Positions 27,151 through 35,752 are shown, numbered from the stretch's first letter. The stretch: 64,000 bases of DNA from Flagellimonas sp. HMM57 (GCF_021390175.1 NZ_CP090004.1:2843001-2907000), one strand, 5' to 3'. Program-made: numbers and translations. Notes: generated by a model not told the origin, from the sequence alone.

Positions 27151-28407
27151 TTAATGCTGATTCATTCTAAAATCCGCATAGGCATCCATTCCATGTTCGT
27201 GAATGTCCAAACCTTCCACTTCTTCCTCTTCCGAAACCCGAAGGCCAGAGATTTTCTTAATGGCAAATAGGATGATGAATGCCGAGACCGAACAGAACGC
27301 AGCTGCTGCTCCAACACCTGCAAGTTGTACCAAGAATTGGTCAAAACTGGCTAAACTTCCAAAGATTCCAACGGCAAGCGTACCCCAGATACCACATATT
27401 AAGTGAACGGCAACCGCACCTACGGGGTCATCTAGTTTTAGTTTATCGATAAGTGCTACACCAAATACGATGACAACACCAGCAATCAAGCCTATGATTA
27501 CTGCCTCGTTGGGAGACATTTGGTCAGCACCTGCAGTAATTCCTACTAAACCACCCAAGATACCGTTCAAGAACATGGTTAAATCGTAGTTTTTGTAGGC
27601 GATTAATGAAGTTAAAAATGCGGATACGCCTCCAGCAGCGGCTGCCAATGAAGTTGTGACCAATACCAATGAGGTCAGTTCTGGGTCGGCCGAAAGTACA
27701 GAGCCTCCGTTAAAACCAAACCACCCTAACCATAGGATAAGGACCCCAGCGGCTGCAAAAGGTAAACTGTGCCCTGGAATTGCCTTGGGTTTACCATCTT
27801 CGCCAAACTTCCCTATTCTGGCGCCAAGTAAGAAAATAGCAATCAATGCGCCCCATCCACCTACGGAATGTACCAGTGTGGAACCTGCAAAGTCATAGAA
27901 TCCTTCTGCCGTCCCATAAGAAAGCGTAGAAAGGAAACCACCTCCCCATTGCCATGAACCTACAATAGGGTAAATAAGCCCTACGTATATGATTGTAAAT
28001 AGCATAAATGCTCCAAGTTTTACCCGTTCTGCAACAGCTCCAGAAACTATTGTTGCGGCGGTCGCGGCAAACATTCCTTGGAAGAGGAAGTCTGTCCACC
28101 AAGTATAGCCTCCATCTGCATATTCTGGTGTCATGCCATTTTCTGGAGCTGCAATACCGAAGCCCGCAAATTTTAGAAACCCTAAATCTCCATCCTCAAA
28201 ACCTGGGTACATTAAATTAAATCCTCCTATATAATAAAGTAGTAATCCAACACATATTATAAATACGTTCTTAAATAATATGTTTACGGTATTTTTTTGT
28301 CTGGTAAGACCGATTTCTAAAAAAGAGAAACCCAAGTGCATAAAAAACACTAGTCCTGTACAGATCATCATCCATACGTTATTCGCTGTAAATAATCCTG
28401 CGTCCAT
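27151..28407 (-). CDS. amt: ammonium transporter
   Basis: A 418-aa Amt/MEP/Rh channel with about 11 membrane helices and no signal peptide. Family segments include WTDFLFQGMFAATAATIVSGAVAER near residues 105-129, DFAGSTLVHSVGGWGALIA near 170-188 (with the pore His), LPFAAAGVLILWLGWFGFNGGS near 213-234, and AVHLICGIWGTLAVGIFG near 332-349 (second pore His). It imports ammonium and is gated by P-II, encoded just upstream with a 34-base gap. Confidence 0.96.
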   Translation of the reverse strand: MDAGLFTANNVWMMICTGLVFFMHLGFSFLEIGLTRQKNTVNILFKNVFIICVGLLLYYIGGFNLMYPGFEDGDLGFLKFAGFGIAAPENGMTPEYADGGYTWWTDFLFQGMFAATAATIVSGAVAERVKLGAFMLFTIIYVGLIYPIVGSWQWGGGFLSTLSYGTAEGFYDFAGSTLVHSVGGWGALIAIFLLGARIGKFGEDGKPKAIPGHSLPFAAAGVLILWLGWFGFNGGSVLSADPELTSLVLVTTSLAAAAGGVSAFLTSLIAYKNYDLTMFLNGILGGLVGITAGADQMSPNEAVIIGLIAGVVIVFGVALIDKLKLDDPVGAVAVHLICGIWGTLAVGIFGSLASFDQFLVQLAGVGAAAAFCSVSAFIILFAIKKISGLRVSEEEEVEGLDIHEHGMDAYADFRMNQH

Positions 28408-28441
28408 AATCTTTAAATATTGTTAGTGTTAGTTGAGTTGT

Positions 28442-28780
28442 TTAGTTAATTCCGGCACTACCGCTTTCCTTGGTTCTTATTCGGTAGGCTTCAATGACAT
28501 CTGAAACGAATACTTTGCCGTCTCCCACATTTCCAGTTGCCGCAGCATCTATCAATGTATTTACCGTCCGCTCCAGAAAATCATCTGATACAACAATGAC
28601 CAAATACCTTCTCTGTATGTCTGAAGTACTGTAGGAGATACCACGATAAACGTGCCCCTGTTTTTCATTTCCAACTCCAGTTACATCCCAGTAACTAAAG
28701 AAGTTGACCTCAATTCCATGAAGTGCTTTTTTCACCTCATCGAATTTGGATTTTCTAATAATTGCCTCGACTTTTTTCAT
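28442..28780 (-). CDS. glnK: P-II nitrogen regulatory protein
   Basis: A 112-aa trimeric signal protein that reads 2-oxoglutarate and ATP/ADP and gates Amt. It begins MKKVEAIIRKSKFDEVKKAL. The T-loop region has GVGNEKQGHVYRG, with the Tyr modified in other bacteria retained although its surroundings differ from enterobacterial GlnB (ELYRG). The B-loop is TGNVGDGKVFV and the C-terminal Arg pair is in AYRIRTKESG. It is the first gene of the P-II/amt/barrel operon. Whether it is called glnB or glnK is arbitrary; the linkage to amt favours glnK. Confidence 0.95.
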   Translation of the reverse strand: MKKVEAIIRKSKFDEVKKALHGIEVNFFSYWDVTGVGNEKQGHVYRGISYSTSDIQRRYLVIVVSDDFLERTVNTLIDAAATGNVGDGKVFVSDVIEAYRIRTKESGSAGIN

Positions 28781-28803
28781 AATTAAATAGTTAATTGATT
28801 TCC

Positions 28804-28811
28804 CAAATATA
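28804..28811 (-). promoter_or_regulatory. -7 element for the P-II/amt operon
   Basis: Read on the minus strand this is TATATTTG, an exact TAnnTTTG match 24 bases before the P-II ATG. No obvious -33 element. Confidence 0.45.
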
Positions 28812-28871
28812 TGTTAAATCAAAAAAGACTATGATAAATATCAGGTAGTTGGGTAAATTTTTATGCTTATG

Positions 28872-28900
28872 AAAAAAATACCCCCAGTATTTTAGGGGTA
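28872..28900 (-). terminator. terminator of the crcB transcript
   Basis: On the minus strand TACCCC and GGGGTA (plus positions 28895-28900 and 28879-28884) form a 6-bp stem followed at once by seven T (28878-28872). Confidence 0.65.
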
Positions 28901-29048
28901 AGTTATTTTGAAGACGTTTTTATTAAGCATTTGATGATTTTTTCTTAACATTAGAATTAAAAATCAGATATTATTAATAGCAAATGTTCATTTTTGTGAA
29001 AAATGTTTAATAATCAACAAAAAATATTGAGAAAAGTTGATTTTATAA

Positions 29049-29423
29049 CTAATTGCCCAATCGAGAGAGCCATAGGCCAACTGCAACGGCCAAAATGCCT
29101 AGAATAATGCTTGATGCCATGTAGAAAGAAAAATGAAAAATCTCACCGCTTTTTAAAAGACTGTGCTTTTCCAAAGCAAATGCGGAAAATGTAGTGAAGC
29201 CTCCACAAAACCCCGTGGCAAGAAATAATGTGCTGTTGTTTGATATTAGACTGCTTCTTGAAGCTATTCCCAGAATGAAACCAATGAGCAGCGCACCTAC
29301 AACATTGGCTAAAAAAGTTCCCAAGAAGAAATTTGGAAAGATATTGTTTAGAGGTTTGGTAATAACATAGCGGAGCACACTACCAAGACCGCCACCGAGA
29401 AAAACAAGAAAAGCTTGCTTCAT
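29049..29423 (-). CDS. crcB: fluoride channel CrcB/Fluc
   Basis: A 124-aa four-helix fluoride exporter that works as a dual-topology dimer. GGGLGSVLRYVITKP near residues 10-24, FFLGTFLANVVGALLIGFILG near 32-52, and GFCGGFTTFSAFALE near 71-85 (the Phe-box and Na+ site) are all present. No fluoride riboswitch is visible upstream. It follows a 62-aa membrane protein gene with a 16-base gap and probably shares its transcript. Confidence 0.95.
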   Translation of the reverse strand: MKQAFLVFLGGGLGSVLRYVITKPLNNIFPNFFLGTFLANVVGALLIGFILGIASRSSLISNNSTLFLATGFCGGFTTFSAFALEKHSLLKSGEIFHFSFYMASSIILGILAVAVGLWLSRLGN

Positions 29424-29439
29424 TCATTAAAAGTACAAA

Positions 29440-29619
29440 CTAAACCGCTTTCTTGTATTGACTTTTAGAAGCTTCTTTAGGGAAAATTTTTGTTACAGAA
29501 GGCTCAGGTTTCTTTAAAGCTGTCTTGTTTAACTTGCTGTTAGAACCATTAACGCTAAGAAATAAGAGCAATGCATTAACAATAAGTAAAACTAAAAGGA
29601 GGCCGAAAAATGTTGTCAT
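29440..29619 (-). CDS. small single-helix membrane protein, MTTFF family
   Basis: I start at the ATG 29619 (59 aa, beginning MTTFFGLLLVLLIVNALLLF); an upstream in-frame ATG at 29628 would add MYK. One hydrophobic helix of about 22 residues is followed by a basic tail (KLNKTALKKPEPS). The N-terminus is clearly similar to two even smaller proteins encoded at 45351-45434 and 45552-45638, which share M-G/T-TFF, a central N and LLL-S. It lies 16 bases upstream of crcB. Function unknown; such helices often bind and tune larger membrane complexes. Confidence 0.65.
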   Translation of the reverse strand: MTTFFGLLLVLLIVNALLLFLSVNGSNSKLNKTALKKPEPSVTKIFPKEASKSQYKKAV

Positions 29620-29730
29620 CTTGTACAAAACTAACGTTAAACAAAAGTACGTCTTTTACTACGTTGTACGTATTGCCTTATGAATAAAGTTGTAAAACGG
29701 TTAATTTTTGTGGTGTAATCAAGCTTGTTG

Positions 29731-29919
29731 TTAATTTTTAAGGAAATGTTTGATCAGGAATAAAATTATTATGAATGTGACAAAGGAGACCATAATCCAT
29801 TTTACCCCTTTATAGTTTTTTTTGTGCAAGGATTTATCCTTTCGATACGATATTGAGATTATGGCAATAAAAACTACAACGAATAGGGCGGCAAAAATTA
29901 ATTGTCCTGTGCTGAACAT
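29731..29919 (-). CDS. small two-helix membrane protein
   Basis: A 62-aa protein with two hydrophobic helices (residues 7-24 and 41-58) around a short basic loop (SYRKDKSLHKKNYKG). Its size and composition fit a real integral membrane protein, and no other frame in this stretch competes. I do not recognise a family. It is divergent from the MazG-like gene at 29960. Confidence 0.6.
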   Translation of the reverse strand: MFSTGQLIFAALFVVVFIAIISISYRKDKSLHKKNYKGVKWIMVSFVTFIIILFLIKHFLKN

Positions 29920-29959
29920 ATTTTCTATTTTTACGCAAAGCTAAATCAAAACAGTAATA

Positions 29960-30346
29960 ATGGAAAGTAAAATAAAGGCAGTAGAACTGTTTCATAACTC
30001 TTTTGGTCTTGGGGTGCTACAAGAACCGCAAGCAGACTTGGGAGCGGCAAAAAACAAGTTGCGATTTAATCTTATGGACGAAGAAAACAAAGAGTATTTA
30101 GAGGCTGCCAATGAGGGGGATTTAGTTGAAGTTGCCGATGCACTGGGAGATATGCTCTATATTCTTTGTGGGACAATTTTGGAACATGGGATGCAATACA
30201 AGATAGAAGAGGTCTTCGAAGAAATTCAGCGTAGCAATATGAGTAAATTAGGATTGGACGGCAAACCTATTTATCGTGAAGATGGAAAAGTACTGAAAGG
30301 GCCAAATTATTTTAAACCCAATATAGAAGGCGTTCTCGAAAAATAA
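29960..30346 (+). CDS. MazG-like nucleotide pyrophosphohydrolase
   Basis: A 128-aa all-alpha NTP pyrophosphohydrolase-type protein. Metal-binding acidic residues are in LMDEENKEYLEAANEGD near residues 38-54 and in VEVADALGDMLYILCGT near 56-72 (the ExxxD pattern of MazG and PRA-PH folds). The C-terminal half contains MSKLGLDGKPIYREDGKVLKGPNY, typical of a subfamily that trims non-canonical nucleotides. A strong terminator follows immediately. Confidence 0.85.
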   Translation: MESKIKAVELFHNSFGLGVLQEPQADLGAAKNKLRFNLMDEENKEYLEAANEGDLVEVADALGDMLYILCGTILEHGMQYKIEEVFEEIQRSNMSKLGLDGKPIYREDGKVLKGPNYFKPNIEGVLEK

Positions 30347-30370
30347 AAAAGCACCTTTAAGGTGCTTTTT
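30346..30370. terminator. bidirectional terminator between MazG-like gene and ilvE
   Basis: AAAAAGCACCT (30346-30356) and AGGTGCTTTTT (30360-30370) form an 11-bp perfect stem with a 3-base loop and T tracts on both sides. Confidence 0.85.
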
Positions 30371-30377
30371 CTTTTTG

Positions 30378-31442
30378 TTATACTTTAAAGCGCCATCCAA
30401 ATTTATCTTCAGCGCGGTTGTATTGAATATCGGTAATTCGTTTTTTTAGAAGTGCCGCATAACTTTCCGATAACTCAGGTAAATCATAATCTGTTTCTTT
30501 ATGTCCAAAAGAAGAAATTGGAGAAATTACCGCAGCTGTTCCTGCACCAAACATTTCTTTAAGTGTTCCATCTTTTGCCGCATCTACAACTTCATTTACG
30601 GTAATCTTTCTCACTTCGGTCGCAATACCTTCGTCTTTGGCAATGTCTAAAATGCTTTTACGGGTAATACCATCTAAAATACGATCACTGGTGGGTCCTG
30701 TTATTAAGGTATCGTTGATACGAATAAAGATATTCATAGCACCCGCCTCCTCTATGAATTCATGATTATTGTCGTCTGTCCAGATAACTTGGTTGTATCC
30801 TTTTTCAATGGCAAGCTGCGTTGGGTAAAACTGACCGGCATAGTTTCCTCCGGCTTTTGCATAGCCCACCCCGCCGTTAGCTGAACGGGAATATTTCTCT
30901 TCGATCAAAACTTTGACCTTACCAGAGAAGTAAGAACCGGATGGCGCACAAGCTATGATAAATTTATACTCATCTGCCGGCGAAGCATGAAACCCAGTGC
31001 CAGAAGCCAATATAAAAGGACGAATATATAATGAACTACCAGATGCTTGCGGAATCCAATCTGATTCTATTTGAAGCAAGGTGGTCAGGCCATCAATAAA
31101 ATAAGATTCAGGAAGTTCTGGGATTGCTAGCCTTTTGGCAGATTTATTTAAGCGCTTATGGTTTTCCAAAGGTCTGAAAAGCCAAGTATCTCCTGCTTCA
31201 TCTTTGTACGCTTTCATTCCCTCAAAAATAGATTGTCCATAATGGAATATTTTTGCCGAAGGTTCCAAAGTTATAGGCTGATAGGGGACAACCTTTGGAG
31301 TTTGCCATGAACCGTTGACAAAATCGCAGACCAGCATGTGATCTGTGTAAACACTTCCAAACGAAAGATTGTCAAAATCAACATCATTGATTTTAGAAGT
31401 TTTAGATTTTTCTACCCTGATAGCTTTAGTCGTTGTTTCCAT
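30378..31442 (-). CDS. ilvE: branched-chain amino acid aminotransferase
   Basis: A 354-aa PLP enzyme, fold type IV, of the longer eukaryotic-like BCAT class. It transfers amino groups between Val/Leu/Ile and 2-oxoglutarate. FHYGQSIFEGMKAYKDEAGD near residues 65-84, YIRPFILASGTG near 138-149, GVGYAKAGGNYAGQFYP near 193-209 (Schiff-base Lys in YAKAGG), and EFIEEAGAMNIFIRIND near 229-245 are diagnostic. Together with icmF and HMG-CoA lyase in this window it fits active branched-chain amino-acid metabolism. Confidence 0.95.
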   Translation of the reverse strand: METTTKAIRVEKSKTSKINDVDFDNLSFGSVYTDHMLVCDFVNGSWQTPKVVPYQPITLEPSAKIFHYGQSIFEGMKAYKDEAGDTWLFRPLENHKRLNKSAKRLAIPELPESYFIDGLTTLLQIESDWIPQASGSSLYIRPFILASGTGFHASPADEYKFIIACAPSGSYFSGKVKVLIEEKYSRSANGGVGYAKAGGNYAGQFYPTQLAIEKGYNQVIWTDDNNHEFIEEAGAMNIFIRINDTLITGPTSDRILDGITRKSILDIAKDEGIATEVRKITVNEVVDAAKDGTLKEMFGAGTAAVISPISSFGHKETDYDLPELSESYAALLKKRITDIQYNRAEDKFGWRFKV

Positions 31443-31550
31443 ATCGAAAAAAATATTAACAGATAAAATTAGCTAATTATCCCTATTTTTCAGTGCTTTA
31501 TTAATTTAAAATTCAGTTATTCCTTTACACATTATTTATTTTTTTTGATT

Positions 31551-32015
31551 ATGAAAGTATTTAACATTTTAACTGCCATATTCTTACTGTTTCAGATGGT
31601 TGCTCATGCCCAAAATACAGATTTTGAAGCTTATGGAGCATCATTTAATGCAAATACTACTTCTGACCATAAAAATGGAGTTTTTGAAAAAATAGGCGTA
31701 AAAGACACTATCGCGACCCAAATATCAGGAACTATCGTTGAAGTATGTAAATCCAAAGGATGTTGGATGAAAGTGGATACCGGCAACAAAGAACAGGTTT
31801 TTGTAAAGTTCAAGGATTATGGCTTTTTTGTTCCCACGGATTCGGAAAATGGAAAGGTCGTTATGAACGGAGTTGCATTTGTCGAAGAAGTTTCGGTAGA
31901 TGAACAAAGGCATTATGCAGAAGATGCGGGAAAATCCAAGGAAGAAGTTGCCAAAATAACCAAACCTAAAAGAACCTTAAGGTTTGAAGCTTCTGGAGTA
32001 CAGATAGAAAAATAG
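31551..32015 (+). CDS. DUF4920 exported protein
   Basis: A 154-aa secreted protein starting at the ATG 31551; the in-frame ATG at 31545 adds two residues before the same signal peptide, which ends VAHAQ. The core ATQISGTIVEVCKSKGCWMKVD has the paired Cys (C-K-S-K-G-C) and OB-fold-like strands seen in DUF4920 proteins. Those resemble domains that bind metals or are redox-active in the envelope. It ends one base before mnmD, so the two are probably co-transcribed, although no functional link is known. Confidence 0.85.
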   Translation: MKVFNILTAIFLLFQMVAHAQNTDFEAYGASFNANTTSDHKNGVFEKIGVKDTIATQISGTIVEVCKSKGCWMKVDTGNKEQVFVKFKDYGFFVPTDSENGKVVMNGVAFVEEVSVDEQRHYAEDAGKSKEEVAKITKPKRTLRFEASGVQIEK

Positions 32016-32016
32016 T

Positions 32017-32679
32017 TTGAAGCGCAAAATCATAACTACTGCCGACGGTTCAAAAACCATCCAAATTGAAGATTGGGACGAGCAATACCATTCAAAGCAT
32101 GGTGCAGTCCAAGAGGCCTATCACGTTTTCATTCAGAACGGTCTACGCCTATTTCAAGATAGATGTATCAGTATTTTAGAAGTAGGATTTGGTACAGGTC
32201 TTAATGCATTTATAACTTACTTGGAAAGTGTGCGTTTAAAGCTATCTGTGGAATATATAGGTGTGGAGGCATTTCCGGTAAAATCTGAAGAAATAGCGGC
32301 GTTAAACTATATAGAGAACTTAAATGCCCATGAACATCAGGAGCTTTTTGAAAAGATGCATAGCTCATCATGGGAAACTAAAACAAAAATTGCCCAGAAC
32401 TTTGAATTGCTTAAGCAGCTGAAGGATTTTAAATCCATAAACGACGCTAATTTGTTCAATCTCGTTTATTATGATGCTTTTGGAGCAAGAGTCCAACCCG
32501 ATTTGTGGACAGAAGAATTGTTTCTGAAAATGTACAGCGCATTGAAAAAAGATGGTGTTTTGGTAACATATTCTGCCAAAGGTAGTGTTCGTAGGGCCTT
32601 GGAGGCGGTTGGTTTCTCCGTTGAGCGACTGCCCGGACCGCCGGGCAAACGTGAAATGTTAAGGGCAACAAAGATTTAA
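32017..32679 (+). CDS. mnmD: tRNA mnm5s2U34 methyltransferase MnmD
   Basis: A 220-aa SAM-dependent enzyme that adds the last methyl of mnm5s2U at the tRNA wobble base. It corresponds to the MnmC N-terminal (MnmC2) domain without the FAD domain. The SAM loop EVGFGTGLNAFIT is near residues 57-69, and the end VTYSAKGSVRRALEAVGFSVERLPGPPGKREML is characteristic. The start is TTG at 32017, one base after the previous stop; no ATG lies upstream within the gap. Confidence 0.92.
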   Translation: MKRKIITTADGSKTIQIEDWDEQYHSKHGAVQEAYHVFIQNGLRLFQDRCISILEVGFGTGLNAFITYLESVRLKLSVEYIGVEAFPVKSEEIAALNYIENLNAHEHQELFEKMHSSSWETKTKIAQNFELLKQLKDFKSINDANLFNLVYYDAFGARVQPDLWTEELFLKMYSALKKDGVLVTYSAKGSVRRALEAVGFSVERLPGPPGKREMLRATKI

Positions 32680-32793
32680 ATATTTTCATAATATTCTGTT
32701 AAGTAATGTATTCGGGTTGTCTTAAAAACAATTAAAGTTTAAACATTTATGTTAAACCTTAATTAATAGCTCAAAAACAGCAGGTTAAACTAT

Positions 32794-32801
32794 TACATTT
32801 G
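32794..32801 (+). promoter_or_regulatory. -7 element for the TIGR01777 gene
   Basis: TACATTTG matches TAnnTTTG, 15 bases before the ATG at 32817. Upstream lie three related GTT(T)AAAC words at about 32738-32790, which could be regulator sites. Confidence 0.45.
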
Positions 32802-32816
32802 TTTTAAAACGATTTT

Positions 32817-33785
32817 ATGAAAGTGTTAATTACGGGTGCTACGGGTTTAGTGGGTAAAGCCATTACAAAGGTTTTGCATACTAAAGGTATCGCCGTTAAT
32901 TACCTGACCACCAGTAAGGATAAAATAGTTTCAACAGAAAACTATAATGGTTTCTATTGGAATCCTACAGATGGTGAAATCGATATAGCTTGTTTTGAGG
33001 AAGTTTCGGCAATCATTAATCTTGCAGGTGCAAGCATTGCCAATAAATGGACGACTGCTTACAAGAAAAAGGTGCTTTCAAGCAGAATAGATAGTATTCA
33101 AACATTACACGAAGGGCTTAAAAAAGTAGATGCATCCCAAATCAAATCATTTGTTTCGGCATCGGCTATTGGTATTTACCCTTCTTCTCTTTACACATAT
33201 TATGATGAGACGGAAACTGCGGTGGATGATAGTTTTTTAGGTGAGGTGGTAGAAGAGTGGGAGAAAAAAATAGACACGTTAAAAGTTTTCGATTTTAATG
33301 TAGCCAAAATAAGAATAGGAATTGTTTTATCTACCGAAGGAGGAGCTTTGCCAAAAATGGCCTCACCTGTTAAAAATTATGTGGGAGCTGCTTTTGGAAA
33401 TGGTAAACAATGGCAATCTTGGATTCATATCAACGATTTGGCCAATATATTTGTTTATGTTCTGGAGAAGAGGTTGAAAGGCATTTTTAATGCAGTTGCC
33501 CCCAATCCTGTGACCAATAGCAAAATGACCAAGGAATTGGCAAAAATTCTTAAGAAGCCATTGGTTTTGCCCAATGTTCCAAAACCAATAATGGAACTGA
33601 TTTTAGGAGAGATGTCGTACCTACTATTTGCAAGCCACAGGGTAAGTAGCAAGCGTATTGAAAAGAAAGGATACAATTTTGAGTTTTCCAATATATGCTG
33701 TGCTATCGAAGATTTATATACGAGCAAGCAAAATGTTGAAGTCTGTAAAACCAAAACTGCAAGTTTAAATAAAGAGGTTGCTTAA
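32817..33785 (+). CDS. TIGR01777-family NAD(P)-binding oxidoreductase
   Basis: A 322-aa SDR-type protein with the Rossmann motif TGATGLVGKAI near residues 6-16 and INLAGASIANKWTTAYKKKVLSSRI near 67-91. WIHINDLANIF near 202-212 and the C-terminal NAVAPNPVTN segment are also TIGR01777 marks. Substrates are not defined for the family, often described as epimerase-like. In some flavobacteria such genes sit near light-response and photolyase genes; nothing of that kind is seen here. Confidence 0.9.
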   Translation: MKVLITGATGLVGKAITKVLHTKGIAVNYLTTSKDKIVSTENYNGFYWNPTDGEIDIACFEEVSAIINLAGASIANKWTTAYKKKVLSSRIDSIQTLHEGLKKVDASQIKSFVSASAIGIYPSSLYTYYDETETAVDDSFLGEVVEEWEKKIDTLKVFDFNVAKIRIGIVLSTEGGALPKMASPVKNYVGAAFGNGKQWQSWIHINDLANIFVYVLEKRLKGIFNAVAPNPVTNSKMTKELAKILKKPLVLPNVPKPIMELILGEMSYLLFASHRVSSKRIEKKGYNFEFSNICCAIEDLYTSKQNVEVCKTKTASLNKEVA

Positions 33786-33811
33786 TAATAGTTTCCTTAT
33801 TCATAAAATTC

Positions 33812-33837
33812 AATCCGCCTATAAGGCGGATTTTTTT
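33812..33837 (+). terminator. terminator after the TIGR01777 gene
   Basis: AATCCGCCT (33812-33820) pairs perfectly with AGGCGGATT (33824-33832); the loop is 3 bases and a run of seven T begins within the stem's end. Confidence 0.85.
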
Positions 33838-33920
33838 GTGATTTCTTGTGACATTTTGACATTTTTGGACAATTGGCAGTACTTTTGCCACTTCAGAAAT
33901 TGAAAATAAAATTAAAGTAT

Positions 33921-34496
33921 ATGAGCAAGAAAAGTAAAGTTGAGGAAATAGACAGCGAGCTTAACGATTCCCAAACGCTGGAGACTCCTGAACTGGACGA
34001 TGCAAATGCAGATGCTGAAAACGAAAATGGAGAGGTAGGGGAAGTTTCCGAAGAAGAACGATTACGTGAGGATTTGGCAAAGGAAAAAGATAAATTTCTC
34101 AGACTTTTTGCTGAATTTGAAAACTTTAAAAGACGCACTTCAAAAGAACGCGTTGAACTTTTTAAAACTGCAGGCCAAGAAGTAATCGTATCACTTTTAC
34201 CTGTTATGGATGATTTTGACAGAGCGCTCAAAGAGATTTCAAAATCTGAGGATAAAGAAATGTTCAAAGGAGTGGAACTCATCAGCAATAAATTTAAGGA
34301 AACGCTCAAAGGGAAAGGATTGGAGCAGGTTGAGGTTGGTGCAGGAGATGTTTTTGATGCAGAAGTACATGATGCAATTACCCAAATTCCGGCTCCTAGC
34401 AAAAAAATGAAAGGTAAAATAATAGATGTGGTCGAAAAAGGATTTAAACTGGGAGACCGTATCATAAGACACCCAAAAGTGGTGGTCGGTAACTAA
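33921..34496 (+). CDS. grpE: nucleotide exchange factor GrpE
   Basis: A 191-aa co-chaperone that releases ADP from DnaK. I start at ATG 33921 (MSKKSKVEEIDSEL); an in-frame start at 33873 would add 16 residues overlapping the terminator side. The first 50 residues are acidic and disordered. A long coiled coil follows (LREDLAKEKDKFLRLFAEFENFKRR), then the beta domain with FDAEVHDAITQIPAP and GDRIIRHPKVVVGN. It is followed 6 bases later by dnaJ; dnaK is not in the window. Confidence 0.95.
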   Translation: MSKKSKVEEIDSELNDSQTLETPELDDANADAENENGEVGEVSEEERLREDLAKEKDKFLRLFAEFENFKRRTSKERVELFKTAGQEVIVSLLPVMDDFDRALKEISKSEDKEMFKGVELISNKFKETLKGKGLEQVEVGAGDVFDAEVHDAITQIPAPSKKMKGKIIDVVEKGFKLGDRIIRHPKVVVGN

Positions 34497-34502
34497 GAAT
34501 AT

Positions 34503-35621
34503 ATGAAGGAGGACTTTTACGAAATATTGGGTATTTCCAAGGGCGCATCGGCTGCTGAAATTAAAAAGGCATACAGGAAAAAAGCCATAGAATTTCATCC
34601 TGATAAAAACCCTGGTGATGCAAAGGCCGAGGAAATGTTCAAAAAAGCTGCGGAAGCTTACGAAGTGTTGAGCGACCCCGACAAACGTGCCAAGTACGAT
34701 CAATTTGGCCATGCCGCTTTTGAGGGTGGCGCAGGATTTGGCGGAGGCGGTATGAACATGGACGATATTTTCAGTCAATTTGGAGATATTTTCGGAAGTG
34801 CTTTTGGAGGTGGATTTAGTGGCTTTGGTGGCTTTGGCGGAGGTGGACAACGAAGGGTCAAAGGAAGTAATCTGCGCATACGGGTGAAATTGACTCTTGA
34901 AGAAGTCGCGAACGGTGTAGAGAAGAAGGTAAAGGTCAGGAGGAAAATTCAAGCGGCTGGCGTAACCTACAAAACATGTCCTACGTGCAATGGGAGTGGA
35001 CAGGTGACCAAGATAACCAATACCATCTTAGGAAGAATGCAGACGGCAACTACTTGTAATACTTGTGGAGGAGCTGGTCAGACCATTGATAAAAGACCAA
35101 GTGGTGCCGATGCCCAAGGACTAAAAGTAGAAGAAGAGACTGTTTCCATTAAAATCCCACCAGGAGTGGAAGAAGGGATGCAGTTGAAGGTCACTGGTAA
35201 AGGTAATGGTGCGCCCGGCGATGGTATACCGGGTGATTTACTGGTCGCTATTGAAACTATTGAGCACGCTACATTAAAGAGAGAAGGGGATAATTTGCAC
35301 TACGACCTTTACATTAGTTTTTCCGAAGCTGTCTTGGGGAGTTCCAAAGAAATAGATGCCGTAACTGGAAAAGTTCGTATAAAGTTGGAGCCTGGAATTC
35401 AATCAGGAAAAATTTTACGATTACGAGGAAAAGGAATTTCCAGTATAAACGGATATGGTAGTGGTGATTTGTTGGTTCACGTTAATGTTTGGACCCCAAA
35501 AGAGTTGAACAGAGAACAAAAAGAGTTTTTTGAACGCATGCAAAATGACGAAAATTTTGTGCCAAAACCCGAAAAATCGGATAAGTCGTTTTTTGAAAAA
35601 GTTAAAGATATGTTCTCCTAA
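34503..35621 (+). CDS. dnaJ: chaperone DnaJ with only two zinc-finger repeats
   Basis: A 372-aa J-domain co-chaperone. The J domain (1-70) has the HPD motif in FHPDKNPGDAKAEEMF; a Gly/Phe-rich region follows at about 75-115. The cysteine-rich domain, which usually has four CxxCxGxG repeats, has only two: CPTCNGSG near residue 160 and CNTCGGAG near 184. The positions of the first and fourth repeats carry other residues. This removes zinc centre I and keeps centre II. The C-terminal client-binding domains (about 210-345) are complete. A terminator lies at 35715. Confidence 0.95.
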   Translation: MKEDFYEILGISKGASAAEIKKAYRKKAIEFHPDKNPGDAKAEEMFKKAAEAYEVLSDPDKRAKYDQFGHAAFEGGAGFGGGGMNMDDIFSQFGDIFGSAFGGGFSGFGGFGGGGQRRVKGSNLRIRVKLTLEEVANGVEKKVKVRRKIQAAGVTYKTCPTCNGSGQVTKITNTILGRMQTATTCNTCGGAGQTIDKRPSGADAQGLKVEEETVSIKIPPGVEEGMQLKVTGKGNGAPGDGIPGDLLVAIETIEHATLKREGDNLHYDLYISFSEAVLGSSKEIDAVTGKVRIKLEPGIQSGKILRLRGKGISSINGYGSGDLLVHVNVWTPKELNREQKEFFERMQNDENFVPKPEKSDKSFFEKVKDMFS

Positions 35622-35714
35622 CGAATATTAGGTTTCTGTTTAAATAAAAAACGTATATTTGAAACTGATGTTGGGAAACCAATATCAAATTTTCTTTTTC
35701 ATAGCAATTTTTTT

Positions 35715-35752
35715 CCCATCCTTGAATTTTTTAAGGGTGGGTTTTGTTTTTT
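35715..35752 (+). terminator. terminator of the grpE-dnaJ operon
   Basis: CCCATCCTT (35715-35723) pairs with AAGGGTGGG (35733-35741), with one G-U pair, followed by a T-rich tract from 35742. Confidence 0.75.

Noticed and set aside
29424..29730. Possible fluoride riboswitch upstream of crcB
   Set aside because: No crcB-motif core is recognisable; the space is used by a small membrane protein gene.
34239..34952. 237-aa minus-strand frame across grpE and dnaJ
   Set aside because: It is antisense to two conserved chaperone genes; its Phe/Ser-rich composition is that of a mirrored frame.
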